DNA of 64,000 bases from Legionella sheltonii (GTDB taxonomy: Bacteria; Pseudomonadota; Gammaproteobacteria; Legionellales; Legionellaceae): the NCBI RefSeq assembly GCF_026191355.1, contig NZ_JAPHOQ010000004.1, positions 62,001 through 126,000 on the forward strand, given 5' to 3'. Positions 1 to 10,045 of the stretch are shown piece after piece. The notes beneath the pieces are model-generated. The model did not search any database. It was not told the DNA's origin and saw only the letters and a list, made by a program, of their open reading frames with translations. The position numbers were made by a program, and so were the translations under genes. The number at the start of each line of letters is the position of its first letter. Positions within the stretch are counted from its first letter, which is position 1.

Positions 1-836
1 AAATTAATAATAGGTAAAAAATGTTTTATCAATTGTGCTGCTTGAGGTGCATCCTGAGCTAACATTCCTACCCATAGATAGACCCGAATTGCATTATAAC
101 TGCCAACATTAGGGGACTTCAAATCAGGCTGCCAACCACTATTCTTTTTCCAAATAGCCCAATCCGGTGCAAACCCTTTGGGAGAAGTTTCTAATAGCAA
201 ACGTCTGCTATTACGTTCAATAACAGTCCATTTACTATTTAATTTGGCAAAGCGAGCAAATAACTGAGGAGGTAAATAACTTGGATTAACTCGCCAAGTT
301 TTTTTAAAATTAAATCCAAATTGACCTGGAAGTACCATAAGTCCAAATCCCGGAATTTGAGCTACTTCTTCTTTGAGAATACGTTTGAGAAGCTCTTTAC
401 CCAAAGCATCATACCGCTTATTTTTCCACAAACGTCCTGCTTCAAGTAAATCATAAGCAATCCATAAGTCCGAGTCAGTCGCCGAATTACTGTCTAAAAC
501 GCTCCATTTCTTATTGGCATTTTGTCCCCATTCCCATGCAGGTAGCCGTTTTGTCAAATCACCGGCAGCAAGATTGTTTTCAGTCCAAAGTAATAATTTA
601 TCAAACATCGGTTGATCATTGGCAACCAAAGCAAAAAATAATCCATAACTTTGCCCTTCAGATGTTGTTTTTCTCTCAGGAAGTTGTGGATCAATGACTC
701 GGCCATCCACGCTGATGTAATACTGCTTAAATTTATCCCAAATTGGCCATTGCGTATTTGCAATGACATTTGAAATAGGCATCATAGATAGGAGCCATAA
801 CAACAAAAATTTTTTAATTTTTGATTTAAAAATCAC
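1..836 (-). CDS. bcsZ: Cellulase BcsZ, family GH8 (C-terminus beyond window)
   Basis: Periplasmic endo-1,4-beta-glucanase of glycoside hydrolase family 8, which trims cellulose during synthesis and export. The frame is open from 836 to the window edge (278 codons), so the end of the protein is not seen. The start is a GTG at 836-834 that overlaps the bcsB stop codon as GTGA, so translation is probably coupled. Residues about 9-26 form a hydrophobic signal peptide. The likely catalytic acid is Glu60 in TSEGQSYG, and the family signature ATDSDLWIAYDLLEA lies near residue 119. It is the last visible gene of the leftward bcs operon. Family assignment is secure; periplasmic location is inferred from the signal peptide. 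Confidence 0.9.
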   Translation of the reverse strand, partial: MIFKSKIKKFLLLWLLSMMPISNVIANTQWPIWDKFKQYYISVDGRVIDPQLPERKTTSEGQSYGLFFALVANDQPMFDKLLLWTENNLAAGDLTKRLPAWEWGQNANKKWSVLDSNSATDSDLWIAYDLLEAGRLWKNKRYDALGKELLKRILKEEVAQIPGFGLMVLPGQFGFNFKKTWRVNPSYLPPQLFARFAKLNSKWTVIERNSRRLLLETSPKGFAPDWAIWKKNSGWQPDLKSPNVGSYNAIRVYLWVGMLAQDAPQAAQLIKHFLPIIN

Positions 837-3100
837 GCTTTATCCTGTTGACTACCATTTAAACGACGACGATTAATGACTGCCAAACCATTCCAAATCA
901 AAAAGGTAACTAATATCGCAGCCAAAAGAGACAAAAGCGCCAAATTGATGGGATGTTTTTGCAATGAAAACCAAAAACGCTCTACCCATGGTAAATAGCC
1001 AAGATGATAGGTCTTGCCTACTCTGAAACTATCAATTCCAGAATTACGAATTACGGCGAGCGAACCAAAGACTTTATCAACATTTTTATTGTTAGATAGT
1101 GCATTATTGAGTAATTCAAAGCCCTGCTGATTTTCTGCCAAAAGAATAATAATACTGCGTTTATTGTTAAAGGGGGATTGAATGCCGAGAATTGCTGCCA
1201 AAGAACCCATGGCACTCATCGTAGTTTTACTCTCAGCAATGCTGAAAGGAGTCTCGCGATGTATATCAGGCATCGCATTGTTATTTAGAGGTTTTTTAAT
1301 CCAATCCTGTGTTTTATTGATTAACAAATTGAGATCTTCATTATTTTTAAGCTCTTTGGGTAAAGACCCGATAATTAAAAGATCTGCATCTTTATTTTGA
1401 ACCTGAGACCAATCATCTGTCAAAGTCATCGATAGAACAGGATAACCTGTTGCTGCACCAATATTACCCATAACATTCAATAAGGTGCTTAGCGCTTCAG
1501 GATGTGATTGCGGATCAATGTACACTATTGTTTGCGAGAGATCAGCCAGGATACTGAAAGGATAGCCTGAACTCATAAAAGCATTTAAATTAGGCATCGT
1601 AATGAAATGAGAATAATTAGATAAATTCAAAGTGGAAGAACGATCGATAAGCCCTGAATTGTTAATAACCTGATAGGTAATGCATTGTTCATTTTGCATT
1701 CCTCCAGCAATTTGAGTCCCATAAGCAAAATCAAAAGTGAATTGGTTGTGTGCTCCTAAATGTGCTGGAATATAGAGTCTTTGACTTGTTTCGGCCATAT
1801 TATCAGAAAAAGTATGTTCCTGGTGCGACTCCAACTGATAACTTTTCACAAAAGAACCATTCAAGCTAATATTCAATTGTGACATGCTGGCAGCTGGGGG
1901 AATTGAGTAACGGTACTTTAAACGTAAATCAATGCCTCTGCCTTGATTAACAAACAAATCAGGAGGCACATTAAATCGAAGTGAAACGGGATAAGGGGTA
2001 AATCCTTTTGTTTGCAATTGTCCTTCAAATTCTTCTAATTTTGCAAAAGTTACTGGTTTATTAGTAGGAATCCAGTTGGGTGCGTCATAAGGCTGGCGAT
2101 GTTCAAGCATTTTTACGTTATCAACCGTAACACGAGCTCCTCTAAAAAGAACATTACCTTGCACTATACCCTGAATGGCAGTCAATAAATCGCGTTCATC
2201 ACGCCCTGAAATCAACAGTAATTTGATATAAGGATTATTGGGATGACTAATCATTTCGACGGTAGGGGCATTTACAGTCTTATAATCTTTCAAGAAATCA
2301 GGTCTTTGTTGGTTTGTGAATAATACTACAGCATTCCTTGTAGGAAGTTGATTCAACAAGACTGGAAAAGACGCTCCACGCCATAAGGCTTTACTCCCGA
2401 ACCATGAGGTTAAAATTGCTGCGGCTCGTTGTTGCATCAAGCTGGGTTGGTTAGTAAACACGATAGGAAGATTTAATGGATTACTATCTAATGGATCAAA
2501 GAAAGGTTCTGGAAAATGGGATAGATCATTTTTCACGAGTAATGTTTGAAACGTCAATTCAAGAGAGCTGAGTTTATCAATATCTAACCATATTGAGCTG
2601 TGTGCTGGATTCTCACAAATTGATTTGTAGTGGCCAATAAACTCCAGTCTCAGACGATTGAAATCACTGACATAACGAGGATCTATAGGGATATCCACAG
2701 AATTTAATTTACCCAGTTGTTCGTCACTAATTGCAATAACAGTGACCAACTCTTCATTTAAATATATTTTGAGTTGCGATAATAAAGGAATAAGCGCCGG
2801 CGAAGGAATAAACTGCAGATGTAATACCGCTTGGGATATCAGCTCATCTTTACGCACCGTGAATTCTATATTTTTTCCAGTAGTAAAATTCCCTAAAGTA
2901 AAGTTGCCTTGTTGCTGATTTAAATTATTAAAATATAAATGGATTGTACGTGTTGGAGTATTGGTAGTGGTTGATAATATGGGCTGGGCCGCTTGCATGG
3001 AATTTGCTGATGCCGCAGAAGCAGCTTGCATAGGAATACTAGCTCCCGCTATGATCAGTAAAACAATCCAGATTATTTTTCTTATCATTATCTCATCCAT
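833..3100 (-). CDS. bcsB: Cellulose synthase periplasmic subunit BcsB
   Basis: 755-residue partner of BcsA that sits in the periplasm, is anchored in the inner membrane and guides the glucan chain. An N-terminal signal peptide (about residues 5-30, ending in an Ala-rich stretch) and a single C-terminal membrane helix (about residues 718-742, followed by NRRR) match the family layout. The gene lies 32 bp after bcsA and its stop overlaps the bcsZ GTG. The first ATG (3100) has no clear ribosome binding site. The ATG four codons later (3088) is preceded by GGATGAG and may be the true start. It matches the usual BcsB length and order, so the call is firm. Confidence 0.93.
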   Translation of the reverse strand: MDEIMIRKIIWIVLLIIAGASIPMQAASAASANSMQAAQPILSTTTNTPTRTIHLYFNNLNQQQGNFTLGNFTTGKNIEFTVRKDELISQAVLHLQFIPSPALIPLLSQLKIYLNEELVTVIAISDEQLGKLNSVDIPIDPRYVSDFNRLRLEFIGHYKSICENPAHSSIWLDIDKLSSLELTFQTLLVKNDLSHFPEPFFDPLDSNPLNLPIVFTNQPSLMQQRAAAILTSWFGSKALWRGASFPVLLNQLPTRNAVVLFTNQQRPDFLKDYKTVNAPTVEMISHPNNPYIKLLLISGRDERDLLTAIQGIVQGNVLFRGARVTVDNVKMLEHRQPYDAPNWIPTNKPVTFAKLEEFEGQLQTKGFTPYPVSLRFNVPPDLFVNQGRGIDLRLKYRYSIPPAASMSQLNISLNGSFVKSYQLESHQEHTFSDNMAETSQRLYIPAHLGAHNQFTFDFAYGTQIAGGMQNEQCITYQVINNSGLIDRSSTLNLSNYSHFITMPNLNAFMSSGYPFSILADLSQTIVYIDPQSHPEALSTLLNVMGNIGAATGYPVLSMTLTDDWSQVQNKDADLLIIGSLPKELKNNEDLNLLINKTQDWIKKPLNNNAMPDIHRETPFSIAESKTTMSAMGSLAAILGIQSPFNNKRSIIILLAENQQGFELLNNALSNNKNVDKVFGSLAVIRNSGIDSFRVGKTYHLGYLPWVERFWFSLQKHPINLALLSLLAAILVTFLIWNGLAVINRRRLNGSQQDKA

Positions 3101-3132
3101 TAGTTTTTATATTCTATTCCAATAACCCATGC

Positions 3133-5703
3133 TTAAGGATGGTTCTTTAATCTAGGCCTGTGAGGGAGGAATGTTCCCATCCAAATAATTGCATTAGTAA
3201 AGCTTATGAGCATCTTACGAACTCTAGCTGGTGTATATTCTATGATATCGTAATAACCACGCAAGTCCAGAACAAATACATCACGCATACTTTTCAGCGG
3301 CTTATCCTGACCAAACTCTTCCTGCCATAATGTCCAAACATCTGCACGAGCAAATGTACACTGAATGAAATCAATATTTTGTCTAAGGGAGAACTCATGT
3401 AATTGAATTCCTGCTTGATGATGAAATGTGTAAGCAATAGTTCCTGGGAAAGCAAATTCATCATCACCACGTCTGAGTAAAAGGGTTATCTCATCACCGG
3501 ATTGAAACAAACCTTCAGTTTGCATATGTATTCCTACCCCTTTATCCGAATAATTTCGCAGGGTACATTGATACACATGACCATCAGCTCGCATAATTGC
3601 TGCTGGCATAACAAATGTTACCCGAGGTGCTCTCCGTCTTTGCCTGGCTTCAATACTTACACCCAACGCCCCACCAAGAATAGCAATGTTATATATAGAC
3701 CAGATGGAAGTAATAAGCACCGCAAGAATTGTTGCGGCAGGATCAACTGACAAACGAAAGGCAGCCGCGATTAAACCTCCAATATTAATACATAATAAGA
3801 CGATATAAGGTCGTGCTGTTATCCAATCTACATGCTCTTCTACATTGATATCCCCTTTGGGGGTTACGTTAAACTTTCCCTTACGTGGGTTAATTAAAGC
3901 CATGGTGGTAGGGACAGCAATGTACCAGGCCATTACCGTTTCATAAATTTCATTCCATAAAAAATGACGGAATCGGCCTTGAATTCGATCATTTGTTAAA
4001 ACTGCATGTACGATATGAGGTATGGCATAAAGCAAAATCATCACTCCAGAAGCATAGACTACATAAGCATTCAAAACCAAAAATGCCGCAGGGGTAATGA
4101 AGAAAATTAAACGAGGAACCCCAGACAGAAAATGCAACATCGCATTAAAATAACAAAGACGTTGTCCTAAGGATAATCCTTTACCTAATAAAGGATTATC
4201 CATACGTAAAATTTGTACCATACCACGTGCCCAACGGATACGCTGGGCAACATGGTTTGCAAGGCTTTCTGTTGCCAAGCCGGCCGCTAAAGGAATACGA
4301 ATATAAGCTGAGTTATAGCCAAGACGTTGAAGTCGCAATGAGGTATGAGCATCCTCAGTAACGCTTTCTACTGCCAAACCACCAATTTTTTCTAAAGCAG
4401 AACGTCGCATGAGACCGCTTGAGCCACAAAAATAAGTTGCGTTCCAGGTATCGTTCCCATCCTGTACCACACCATAAAATAACGAACTTTCATTTGGGGT
4501 TTTTCGAAAGGATTTCAAATTACGTTCGAAGGGATCAGGTGAGAAAAAATGATGAGGCGTTTGTAAAATTGCGAGATTAGGATCTTTTAAAAACCACCCA
4601 ACAGTTAACTGCAAAAAAGGATGGGTAATGACATAGTCACAATCAAAAATTGCCACTAGGTCGCCACTTGTACGTTTTAAAGCATAATTAATATTGCCTG
4701 CTTTTGCATGTTCGTGGGTAGGACGCGCTATATAGTGTACCCCTACTTCCTCAGCAAATGCTTTGAATGCAGGGCGATTGCCATCATCCAAAATATATAT
4801 ATTCAGCTTTTCTTTTGGCCAATCCAGGCCTAAAGCGGAATAAACTCCTGGTTTTAATATACTCAAATCTTCATTGTAAGTAGTGATCATGATATCGACA
4901 CTAGGCCACACAGAATGATCAGAAGGCAATGGCACAGGCTTACGATGTAATGGCCAAATACTTTGAAAATATCCTAATATCATAACCAACCAAATATAGG
5001 TTTCTGCAAAGATAAGTAAGCTTCCGAATACCGTGCTGGGTACATCATCCCATACTAAGGTATATGCATAGCGCCACCATAGATAACGACATGAAACAAT
5101 TACAGAAAGAACAACTAACATAATCGTACACACGTGTCCAGGCGCTTTACGAATGCTCATCGCCATCACCCAGAGCAGGACTACAAAGATAAATTGAGCA
5201 ATTGGTTTAAAAGGCTGGGTAATACAAATCAACAATATTATGGCTGAAAGAATACTGAGTACGATAAACAAAATACGCCGTACAATTCTGCTTGTGCGTT
5301 CAAAATTCATCGCTGTTCGTTTCGTTGCTCGGTTGCTTTCTATCTTATAAGGAAGCGTTTCTATCCAGGAATAATAATAATTAAGACCACGCTCTAAAAA
5401 ACGGGTATTTTTTTTGCGTTCTGAATAGAAAAAAATAAACCATAAACCTTGAATTAAATAACGAACGATATCTCCGGCGCGTGGATGCTTTCTTGAAATA
5501 TGAGGGAACCAAAAATGATGGTTATTAAGTACCCCTTGCCAATTGGGAGACTCCAACCTTAAAAAAGTCCAGCTGGTTATTTGTAATAAAATAATACTTA
5601 TCGTAGTGAACAGCGAGGTATTATGCTGATGAAAATGATAATAAGTTTTCTCAATTTTTTTGTATCCATTATGTGATAAGAACAAATACAAGACTTTACT
5701 CAT
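3133..5703 (-). CDS. bcsA: Cellulose synthase catalytic subunit BcsA (UDP-forming)
   Basis: Inner-membrane processive family-2 glycosyltransferase that polymerises UDP-glucose into beta-1,4-glucan and passes it through its own channel. Visible motifs in order are ILDDGNRPAF (first Asp pair), FDCDYV (DxD), VTEDAH (TED, catalytic base) and QRIRWARG (Q(Q/R)xRW). Several membrane helices flank the catalytic domain. The C-terminal part carries a PilZ domain with RQRRRAPR and NYSDKGVG, the two sequences that bind cyclic-di-GMP, so activity is probably switched by that signal. The length of 856 residues is usual for enterobacterial-type BcsA. Its ATG overlaps the bcsQ stop as TAATG. Confidence 0.97.
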   Translation of the reverse strand: MSKVLYLFLSHNGYKKIEKTYYHFHQHNTSLFTTISIILLQITSWTFLRLESPNWQGVLNNHHFWFPHISRKHPRAGDIVRYLIQGLWFIFFYSERKKNTRFLERGLNYYYSWIETLPYKIESNRATKRTAMNFERTSRIVRRILFIVLSILSAIILLICITQPFKPIAQFIFVVLLWVMAMSIRKAPGHVCTIMLVVLSVIVSCRYLWWRYAYTLVWDDVPSTVFGSLLIFAETYIWLVMILGYFQSIWPLHRKPVPLPSDHSVWPSVDIMITTYNEDLSILKPGVYSALGLDWPKEKLNIYILDDGNRPAFKAFAEEVGVHYIARPTHEHAKAGNINYALKRTSGDLVAIFDCDYVITHPFLQLTVGWFLKDPNLAILQTPHHFFSPDPFERNLKSFRKTPNESSLFYGVVQDGNDTWNATYFCGSSGLMRRSALEKIGGLAVESVTEDAHTSLRLQRLGYNSAYIRIPLAAGLATESLANHVAQRIRWARGMVQILRMDNPLLGKGLSLGQRLCYFNAMLHFLSGVPRLIFFITPAAFLVLNAYVVYASGVMILLYAIPHIVHAVLTNDRIQGRFRHFLWNEIYETVMAWYIAVPTTMALINPRKGKFNVTPKGDINVEEHVDWITARPYIVLLCINIGGLIAAAFRLSVDPAATILAVLITSIWSIYNIAILGGALGVSIEARQRRRAPRVTFVMPAAIMRADGHVYQCTLRNYSDKGVGIHMQTEGLFQSGDEITLLLRRGDDEFAFPGTIAYTFHHQAGIQLHEFSLRQNIDFIQCTFARADVWTLWQEEFGQDKPLKSMRDVFVLDLRGYYDIIEYTPARVRKMLISFTNAIIWMGTFLPHRPRLKNHP

Positions 5704-6437
5704 TATGCATCCCTAGAGTCATTGTTCATACACCAATTGGCTAATTCACTGAGATCATTGGCAATAAGACTATGAGCATGAAATTCGCCAATTGGCTTTT
5801 TGGCAGCAAGTGACTCTGCGATTGCTTCATCACTATGTAGTATTATTGGTAAAAAATTGGGCAATACCCGCTGCCACAATTGATACAGGTCTTTTTGTAA
5901 TGACTTAGCGGGGGAAAAATGATTAATTAAAAAATAACAATGCTTCGGAATTTTTTGCTGATGCAAACGAGTATGACAATTAATGTCTGGGGTTAACAAC
6001 AAGAATACAAAATCGGCGCTATCCAAGCCCTGCTGGGTCAATAATGTATCGTCAGATGGCAGATCAAGCAAAATCCAACGGTACTCATTTTTAGCCAATA
6101 CATCCTCTATATTTTTTTGCCAAAAAAATGGATTTTTTTGCAGTTTATTTTCCAATTCAACTCGCTCAGCTTGAGTTATTTTCCCAAAAGACAAATAACT
6201 CAACTGATGGTTATAAGAGTGGATACTTTCTTTCCAGTCATGTTTATCCAGATATGAACGCCCCCACCCTTCTTTTTGTTCAAATGGCATATTAAAATGC
6301 AAGCGCAACAAATTATCTGTTGTGAAATCGATTACTAATACTGATTCATTCAACTGTTGTAAAGCCCAAGCCAACCCAGCAGCAATCGAAGTCACACCTA
6401 CTCCACCGCGGAGTCCTTGTAGCGCAATTACTGGCAT
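5703..6437 (-). CDS. bcsQ: Cellulose biosynthesis ParA/MinD-like ATPase BcsQ
   Basis: 244-residue MinD/ParA-type ATPase needed for assembly or polar placement of the cellulose secretion complex in enterobacteria. The N-terminus has the deviant Walker region GLRGGVGVTSIAAGLAWAL, in which the usual second lysine (GGVGKT) is a valine and the leading lysine is an arginine. BcsQ proteins often diverge here, so ATP handling may be atypical. It follows bcsR by 14 bp and its stop overlaps the bcsA start, so it belongs to the same transcript. The assignment rests on the P-loop region, size and operon position. Confidence 0.88.
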   Translation of the reverse strand: MPVIALQGLRGGVGVTSIAAGLAWALQQLNESVLVIDFTTDNLLRLHFNMPFEQKEGWGRSYLDKHDWKESIHSYNHQLSYLSFGKITQAERVELENKLQKNPFFWQKNIEDVLAKNEYRWILLDLPSDDTLLTQQGLDSADFVFLLLTPDINCHTRLHQQKIPKHCYFLINHFSPAKSLQKDLYQLWQRVLPNFLPIILHSDEAIAESLAAKKPIGEFHAHSLIANDLSELANWCMNNDSRDA

Positions 6438-6451
6438 GCTTTTGTCCTATG

Positions 6452-6643
6452 TTATCTTTTTGAGCTTATGTCACTAAATTCTTTTAATATATACCAACGT
6501 TCTAATATTTCGGTAATAATTTGTTGTTTTGAAATATCTACATAACCTAACTGAGGTAAAGAATATATTCGACTCAGTACGTGCAAATCATCCTGAAGCC
6601 TAAGAGATTTCAGTCCATGAAGATCTGACATCTGACTCTTCAT
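6452..6643 (-). CDS. bcsR: Small cellulose biosynthesis protein BcsR
   Basis: Short cytoplasmic protein of the YhjR/BcsR family, the usual first gene before bcsQ. It is thought to support BcsQ and synthase assembly. The central block LPQLGYVDISKQQ and the following ERWYILKEF resemble the enterobacterial BcsR pattern (LPDIDYADIS, then a Trp-Leu region). A longer frame reaches an ATG at 6685, but that ATG has no ribosome binding site. The ATG at 6643 is preceded by AGAAGG at good spacing and gives 63 residues, close to the roughly 62 of E. coli BcsR, so the short start was chosen. It heads the bcsRQABZ operon. Confidence 0.8.
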   Translation of the reverse strand: MKSQMSDLHGLKSLRLQDDLHVLSRIYSLPQLGYVDISKQQIITEILERWYILKEFSDISSKR

Positions 6644-6813
6644 GTTATACCTTCTACAAACTGTGTATAAATTGGATTCACCCATTTAAAACATAGCTTG
6701 CTTTCGCAAAAAAATCAATTTTATCTCTAGTGTAAGGTTCTGATTCATCTGCTGATTTTTTATTATAAATAATGCCTCGGAATTCAGCTTAAAATGGAAA
6801 ATGTCTGCTTTTC

Positions 6814-9453
6814 TTAACCAGTCTTTGGTGAAGCAGGCAATGCTGCCTGCCTTTTATCAATAAGTTCCTGCGCAGTAACAATAATTGGATTTTCTTGTAC
6901 GTTTTCATCGGGATGATTTTGCTGGCGATACTCTATATATTTCTTTAATTCTTGTTCTCGCATAAAAATCTCAAATTCTTTGTAAAAAGCTTTCCCACCT
7001 TCTTCCCCAAGAATCTCAATAAATTGTTCATATAAACCTGTTTTGGGGTTACTATAAAAACAAATATCTAAAAATTTCTTCTGGTAAATATTAGAAAACT
7101 GATAGGGTTCTCCCACAAACTCAGGTATTTGTTTAAATAAGATATCGAGTCCCTTTGCCTGGGGTTCATTTTTGGCTTGCGCCAAAAGCTCAATCACCCC
7201 CTGACGTTTTTCTACTGGGACAATAATGGAGCGGATAGCCGCAAATTTCTTTTTTTCATCATTTAAAAAAGGAGCTCCCCCTACCCGCGCACCACGTTCA
7301 GCAAGTGATAACTTCATACTTCCATCCGCCATATTTTTTAACGTAGCAAGTACACTGTGCCCAGTAAAACCAGTTGCCTGAAAAGCCATATCTTCACGCT
7401 CCAACCGACTTAATATATCAACTGCCGTGGAGTCCGATTGAAGTTTATTCAATGCCAATAATAGTTGTCCAAACCGCTCAGAATACTCCGGATGTTTCTC
7501 CTGGATAAAATTCTTTAAATAGTCATTAAGAACCGCTACTCCTTCATCGAATAAACCCCAACCAAATTTGATCTCTGCATTAGGGAATTGAAGAAACTGA
7601 ATCAGTTTTTCTCCGCCAAAGATGAAATAAAGTCTGCGTCGATTGTAATACTCCCAATAATCAATCTGATATGCATCAAAAAAACGTGTTACGGACTCCT
7701 GGGGAAGTGCATGCAAGTAAGCAATAGAAATCACTGTTTGACCTTTATTGTTTTTGGCCAAAACATCTGCCTTTGCTGCCATAAGCATAGATATTGCTAC
7801 TGAATTTTGCGATTCAATAGCCGACAATAAAGCCGTATTACCTTGATCATTTCGTGCTTCAATCAACTGCATTTTTATGTGTGGCTGAGAGGTAACTAAA
7901 CGCAGCATTTCCGCTAATCCATCATTTTGTTTCAGCCTAATTGCTGTGTGCAGAGGGGATTCATCTTTACTATTTTTTTCTAAAATCAAAGCTGGGCTGT
8001 GGCTTAGCAGGTATTCCATCGTATTTCCTAAATACCCTTTAGCCACTAATAAATGAAAAGCAGTATTTCCCTCTTCATCGCGGGCATCCAAGGAGCAACC
8101 CTTTTGATGGAAAAACTTAACGAGTTTACCGGAGTTCACTTCAGCAGCTGCTAATAAGGGGGTCTTCCCTTTAGCATTTTTATCTTCTAGTGAAAATAAA
8201 CCTCGAGCAATTAGATGTTTCACAAGAGAAGTATTCCGGTATTTTATGGCCACAAAAAACAGGTTATCTCCTTCGCTGTCCTTATCATGAATAGAAGTAG
8301 GATCCTGATCCATGAAATAATCAACGAATGATACATAACCCAAACTTGCTGCCAACAGCATTGGGGTCATTTTATTTTCATTTGTCGCGGATAGAGAAGT
8401 GCCATGCTCTACTAACCATTGTGCCGTCGCTAAATCCCCTCGTCTTACTGCATCAAACAAAGCCAGTTCTTGTTCCTGGGCCGTACTATGAGTGACAAGC
8501 AAATCGGCTATATCGAATTTTTTTGCTTCCAATGCAAATTGGAACGCTGTTTTACCTTGCTTATTTTGAAGATCGGCAGGAACATTTCGTGCCAAGAGAA
8601 ACTCTACGCAATCGGCATGTCCATTGCGAGCAGCTGCCATTAAGGCATTCTCACCCTTGTCATTAATAACCATGAGCTCAGCACTCTCTTTATCCAAAAA
8701 TTTAAGTGTGTCTAATTGTCCCTGTTCAGCAGCAAGAAAAACTGCATTTTCCCCCTGCTTATTTTTTTGATGCAGATTCCCGCCTTTTGCAAGCAAGTAG
8801 TCAATAATTTTTGAATTCCCTCTCCCTGCGGCAATCATTAAAGGAGTATTGCCTTGATTATCGGTGACTTCGATTGCGAATTGTTCAGGAAATAATTGAA
8901 TTGCATCTAATCGATCATTGTATGCAGCAAAATGGACACCGGACCAACCATTTTTAGTTTGATGATGAAGTAAAACTTCAGGAGTTCTTGCGATGCCCAA
9001 AAGAATAGTTAAAGCGGTTGCATCCAATGCGCTTGCAACCATAGTAATTTTATTTAGTCCTTCTTTACGAAAGCCAAACGGAGATACCTTCTTTAGTTGT
9101 TCATAATTTTTTGCAACAACCAGCTTACTTGAGTCACTTAATTGTGGATTTGATTCTAATAACGGCTTGGTCTTTGATGATGAATAGATATAGGAACATT
9201 CTAGAGGAGTGAACCCATTGTCATTAGAAGTCTTCAAAATTGGGCTATTCAGTTCCTCAGCCCTATCTATAATAATTTGCAGAATTTCAGGTTGATCGTA
9301 GATTGCAGCAAGATGCGCTAGCGTATTGCCCTCTTCATCAAAAATTAGAAAATCCTCATCCTCTACATTCAATATTAATTTTTTAAATTGCTCCAGATTC
9401 CCCTGCTTTATCGCAACTTTTAACTGTTCATTAATCATTGAACACATCCGCAT
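6814..9453 (-). CDS. Large ankyrin-repeat protein, candidate Dot/Icm substrate
   Basis: 879-residue protein with no signal peptide. About residues 5-590 are ankyrin repeats, with many copies of the GNTALxxAA/GxTPLLxAA pattern (for example GNTPLMIAAGRGNSKIIDYL and GENALMAAARNGHADCVEFL). The last roughly 290 residues are not ankyrin and contain a LSLAERGARVGGAPF segment I do not recognise. Ankyrin repeats mediate protein binding, and in Legionella many such proteins are type IV-secreted effectors; that role is inference here. Start codons at 9453, 9447 and 9438 are all possible, none with a strong ribosome binding site. It lies between the two halves of the cellulose locus, which it does not obviously serve. 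Confidence 0.8.
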   Translation of the reverse strand: MRMCSMINEQLKVAIKQGNLEQFKKLILNVEDEDFLIFDEEGNTLAHLAAIYDQPEILQIIIDRAEELNSPILKTSNDNGFTPLECSYIYSSSKTKPLLESNPQLSDSSKLVVAKNYEQLKKVSPFGFRKEGLNKITMVASALDATALTILLGIARTPEVLLHHQTKNGWSGVHFAAYNDRLDAIQLFPEQFAIEVTDNQGNTPLMIAAGRGNSKIIDYLLAKGGNLHQKNKQGENAVFLAAEQGQLDTLKFLDKESAELMVINDKGENALMAAARNGHADCVEFLLARNVPADLQNKQGKTAFQFALEAKKFDIADLLVTHSTAQEQELALFDAVRRGDLATAQWLVEHGTSLSATNENKMTPMLLAASLGYVSFVDYFMDQDPTSIHDKDSEGDNLFFVAIKYRNTSLVKHLIARGLFSLEDKNAKGKTPLLAAAEVNSGKLVKFFHQKGCSLDARDEEGNTAFHLLVAKGYLGNTMEYLLSHSPALILEKNSKDESPLHTAIRLKQNDGLAEMLRLVTSQPHIKMQLIEARNDQGNTALLSAIESQNSVAISMLMAAKADVLAKNNKGQTVISIAYLHALPQESVTRFFDAYQIDYWEYYNRRRLYFIFGGEKLIQFLQFPNAEIKFGWGLFDEGVAVLNDYLKNFIQEKHPEYSERFGQLLLALNKLQSDSTAVDILSRLEREDMAFQATGFTGHSVLATLKNMADGSMKLSLAERGARVGGAPFLNDEKKKFAAIRSIIVPVEKRQGVIELLAQAKNEPQAKGLDILFKQIPEFVGEPYQFSNIYQKKFLDICFYSNPKTGLYEQFIEILGEEGGKAFYKEFEIFMREQELKKYIEYRQQNHPDENVQENPIIVTAQELIDKRQAALPASPKTG

Positions 9454-9544
9454 CTATCTTTGCTATAAAGAAAAGTATAGTTGGTATGGAGAGAATCTAC
9501 ATAAAACTCGTATTGATTGGACAGTAGACTTTTGTTACAAAATG

Positions 9545-9583
9545 AAAAAACACCGTCTTTACAAATGAAATGAAGCAAAGACG
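9545..9583 (-). terminator. Likely rho-independent terminator after truD
   Basis: On the minus strand a 7-bp stem (CGTCTTT/AAAGACG, arms 9577-9583 and 9554-9560) is followed within three bases by a run of six T. It lies just past the stop codon of truD, so it probably ended the truD transcript before the gene was split. The loop is long (16 nt), which lowers confidence. Confidence 0.45.
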
Positions 9584-9607
9584 ATATTTTATCGATTGCC
9601 CCCTAAA

Positions 9608-9969
9608 TTATCTGTTTTGATAGCGAATTAGCTCACGTAAAACAGCAGTAGCATAAGAGCCTGCAGGCAAACTAAAAGACAGTTCAGCGGTATTTTCCTT
9701 AATGAGACAAGTAAACTGTTCTACATGCAGGATATTTGCGCGCCAATCTTCCTCCAAACCATAATGTTCTAACCCTGTTATCCATGGCTGCCAATCATGA
9801 TAAATTTTATTAACTAAATCCAACGCCTCATGCTTTATCTTATGTTTGCTTTGCCCTGGTAAAGGACTTGCGGGGGAAATATCTTTATTTTTAATCCTTT
9901 GTAACAGTTCATTGTCTACATTATCAATAACAAAAATACTGTTAGATCCTTGAAGCTGCATCACATCAC
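9608..9969 (-). pseudogene. truD: truD, 3' fragment (cut off by IS3-family element)
   Basis: C-terminal third of tRNA pseudouridine synthase TruD, which makes pseudouridine-13 in tRNA-Glu. The fragment holds the end of the fold, including the conserved LPAGSYATAVLREL near the terminus. An ATG at 9964 opens a 118-codon frame, but it is the cut gene and not a complete protein. The gene is interrupted by the 1381-bp element at 9970-11350. Joining 12014-11351 to 9966-9608, which removes the element and one CAC copy, gives an unbroken 340-codon gene reading PLPGDVMQLQGS across the junction. There is no other damage, so the break looks recent. Confidence 0.92.
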
Positions 9970-10045
9970 TGATATAGGCGCGGTTTTTTGGACGAAAAAA
10001 GGTAATTTTTAAGAGCTATTCTTCTAAGTAACAGAGGAGAATAGA

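Noticed and set aside
554-769. 71-codon frame on the minus strand
   Set aside because: It lies in another frame of bcsZ, whose own frame is open from 836 with family motifs.
9326-9568. 80-codon plus-strand frame
   Set aside because: It is antisense to the start of the ankyrin gene, with no ribosome binding site or recognisable product.
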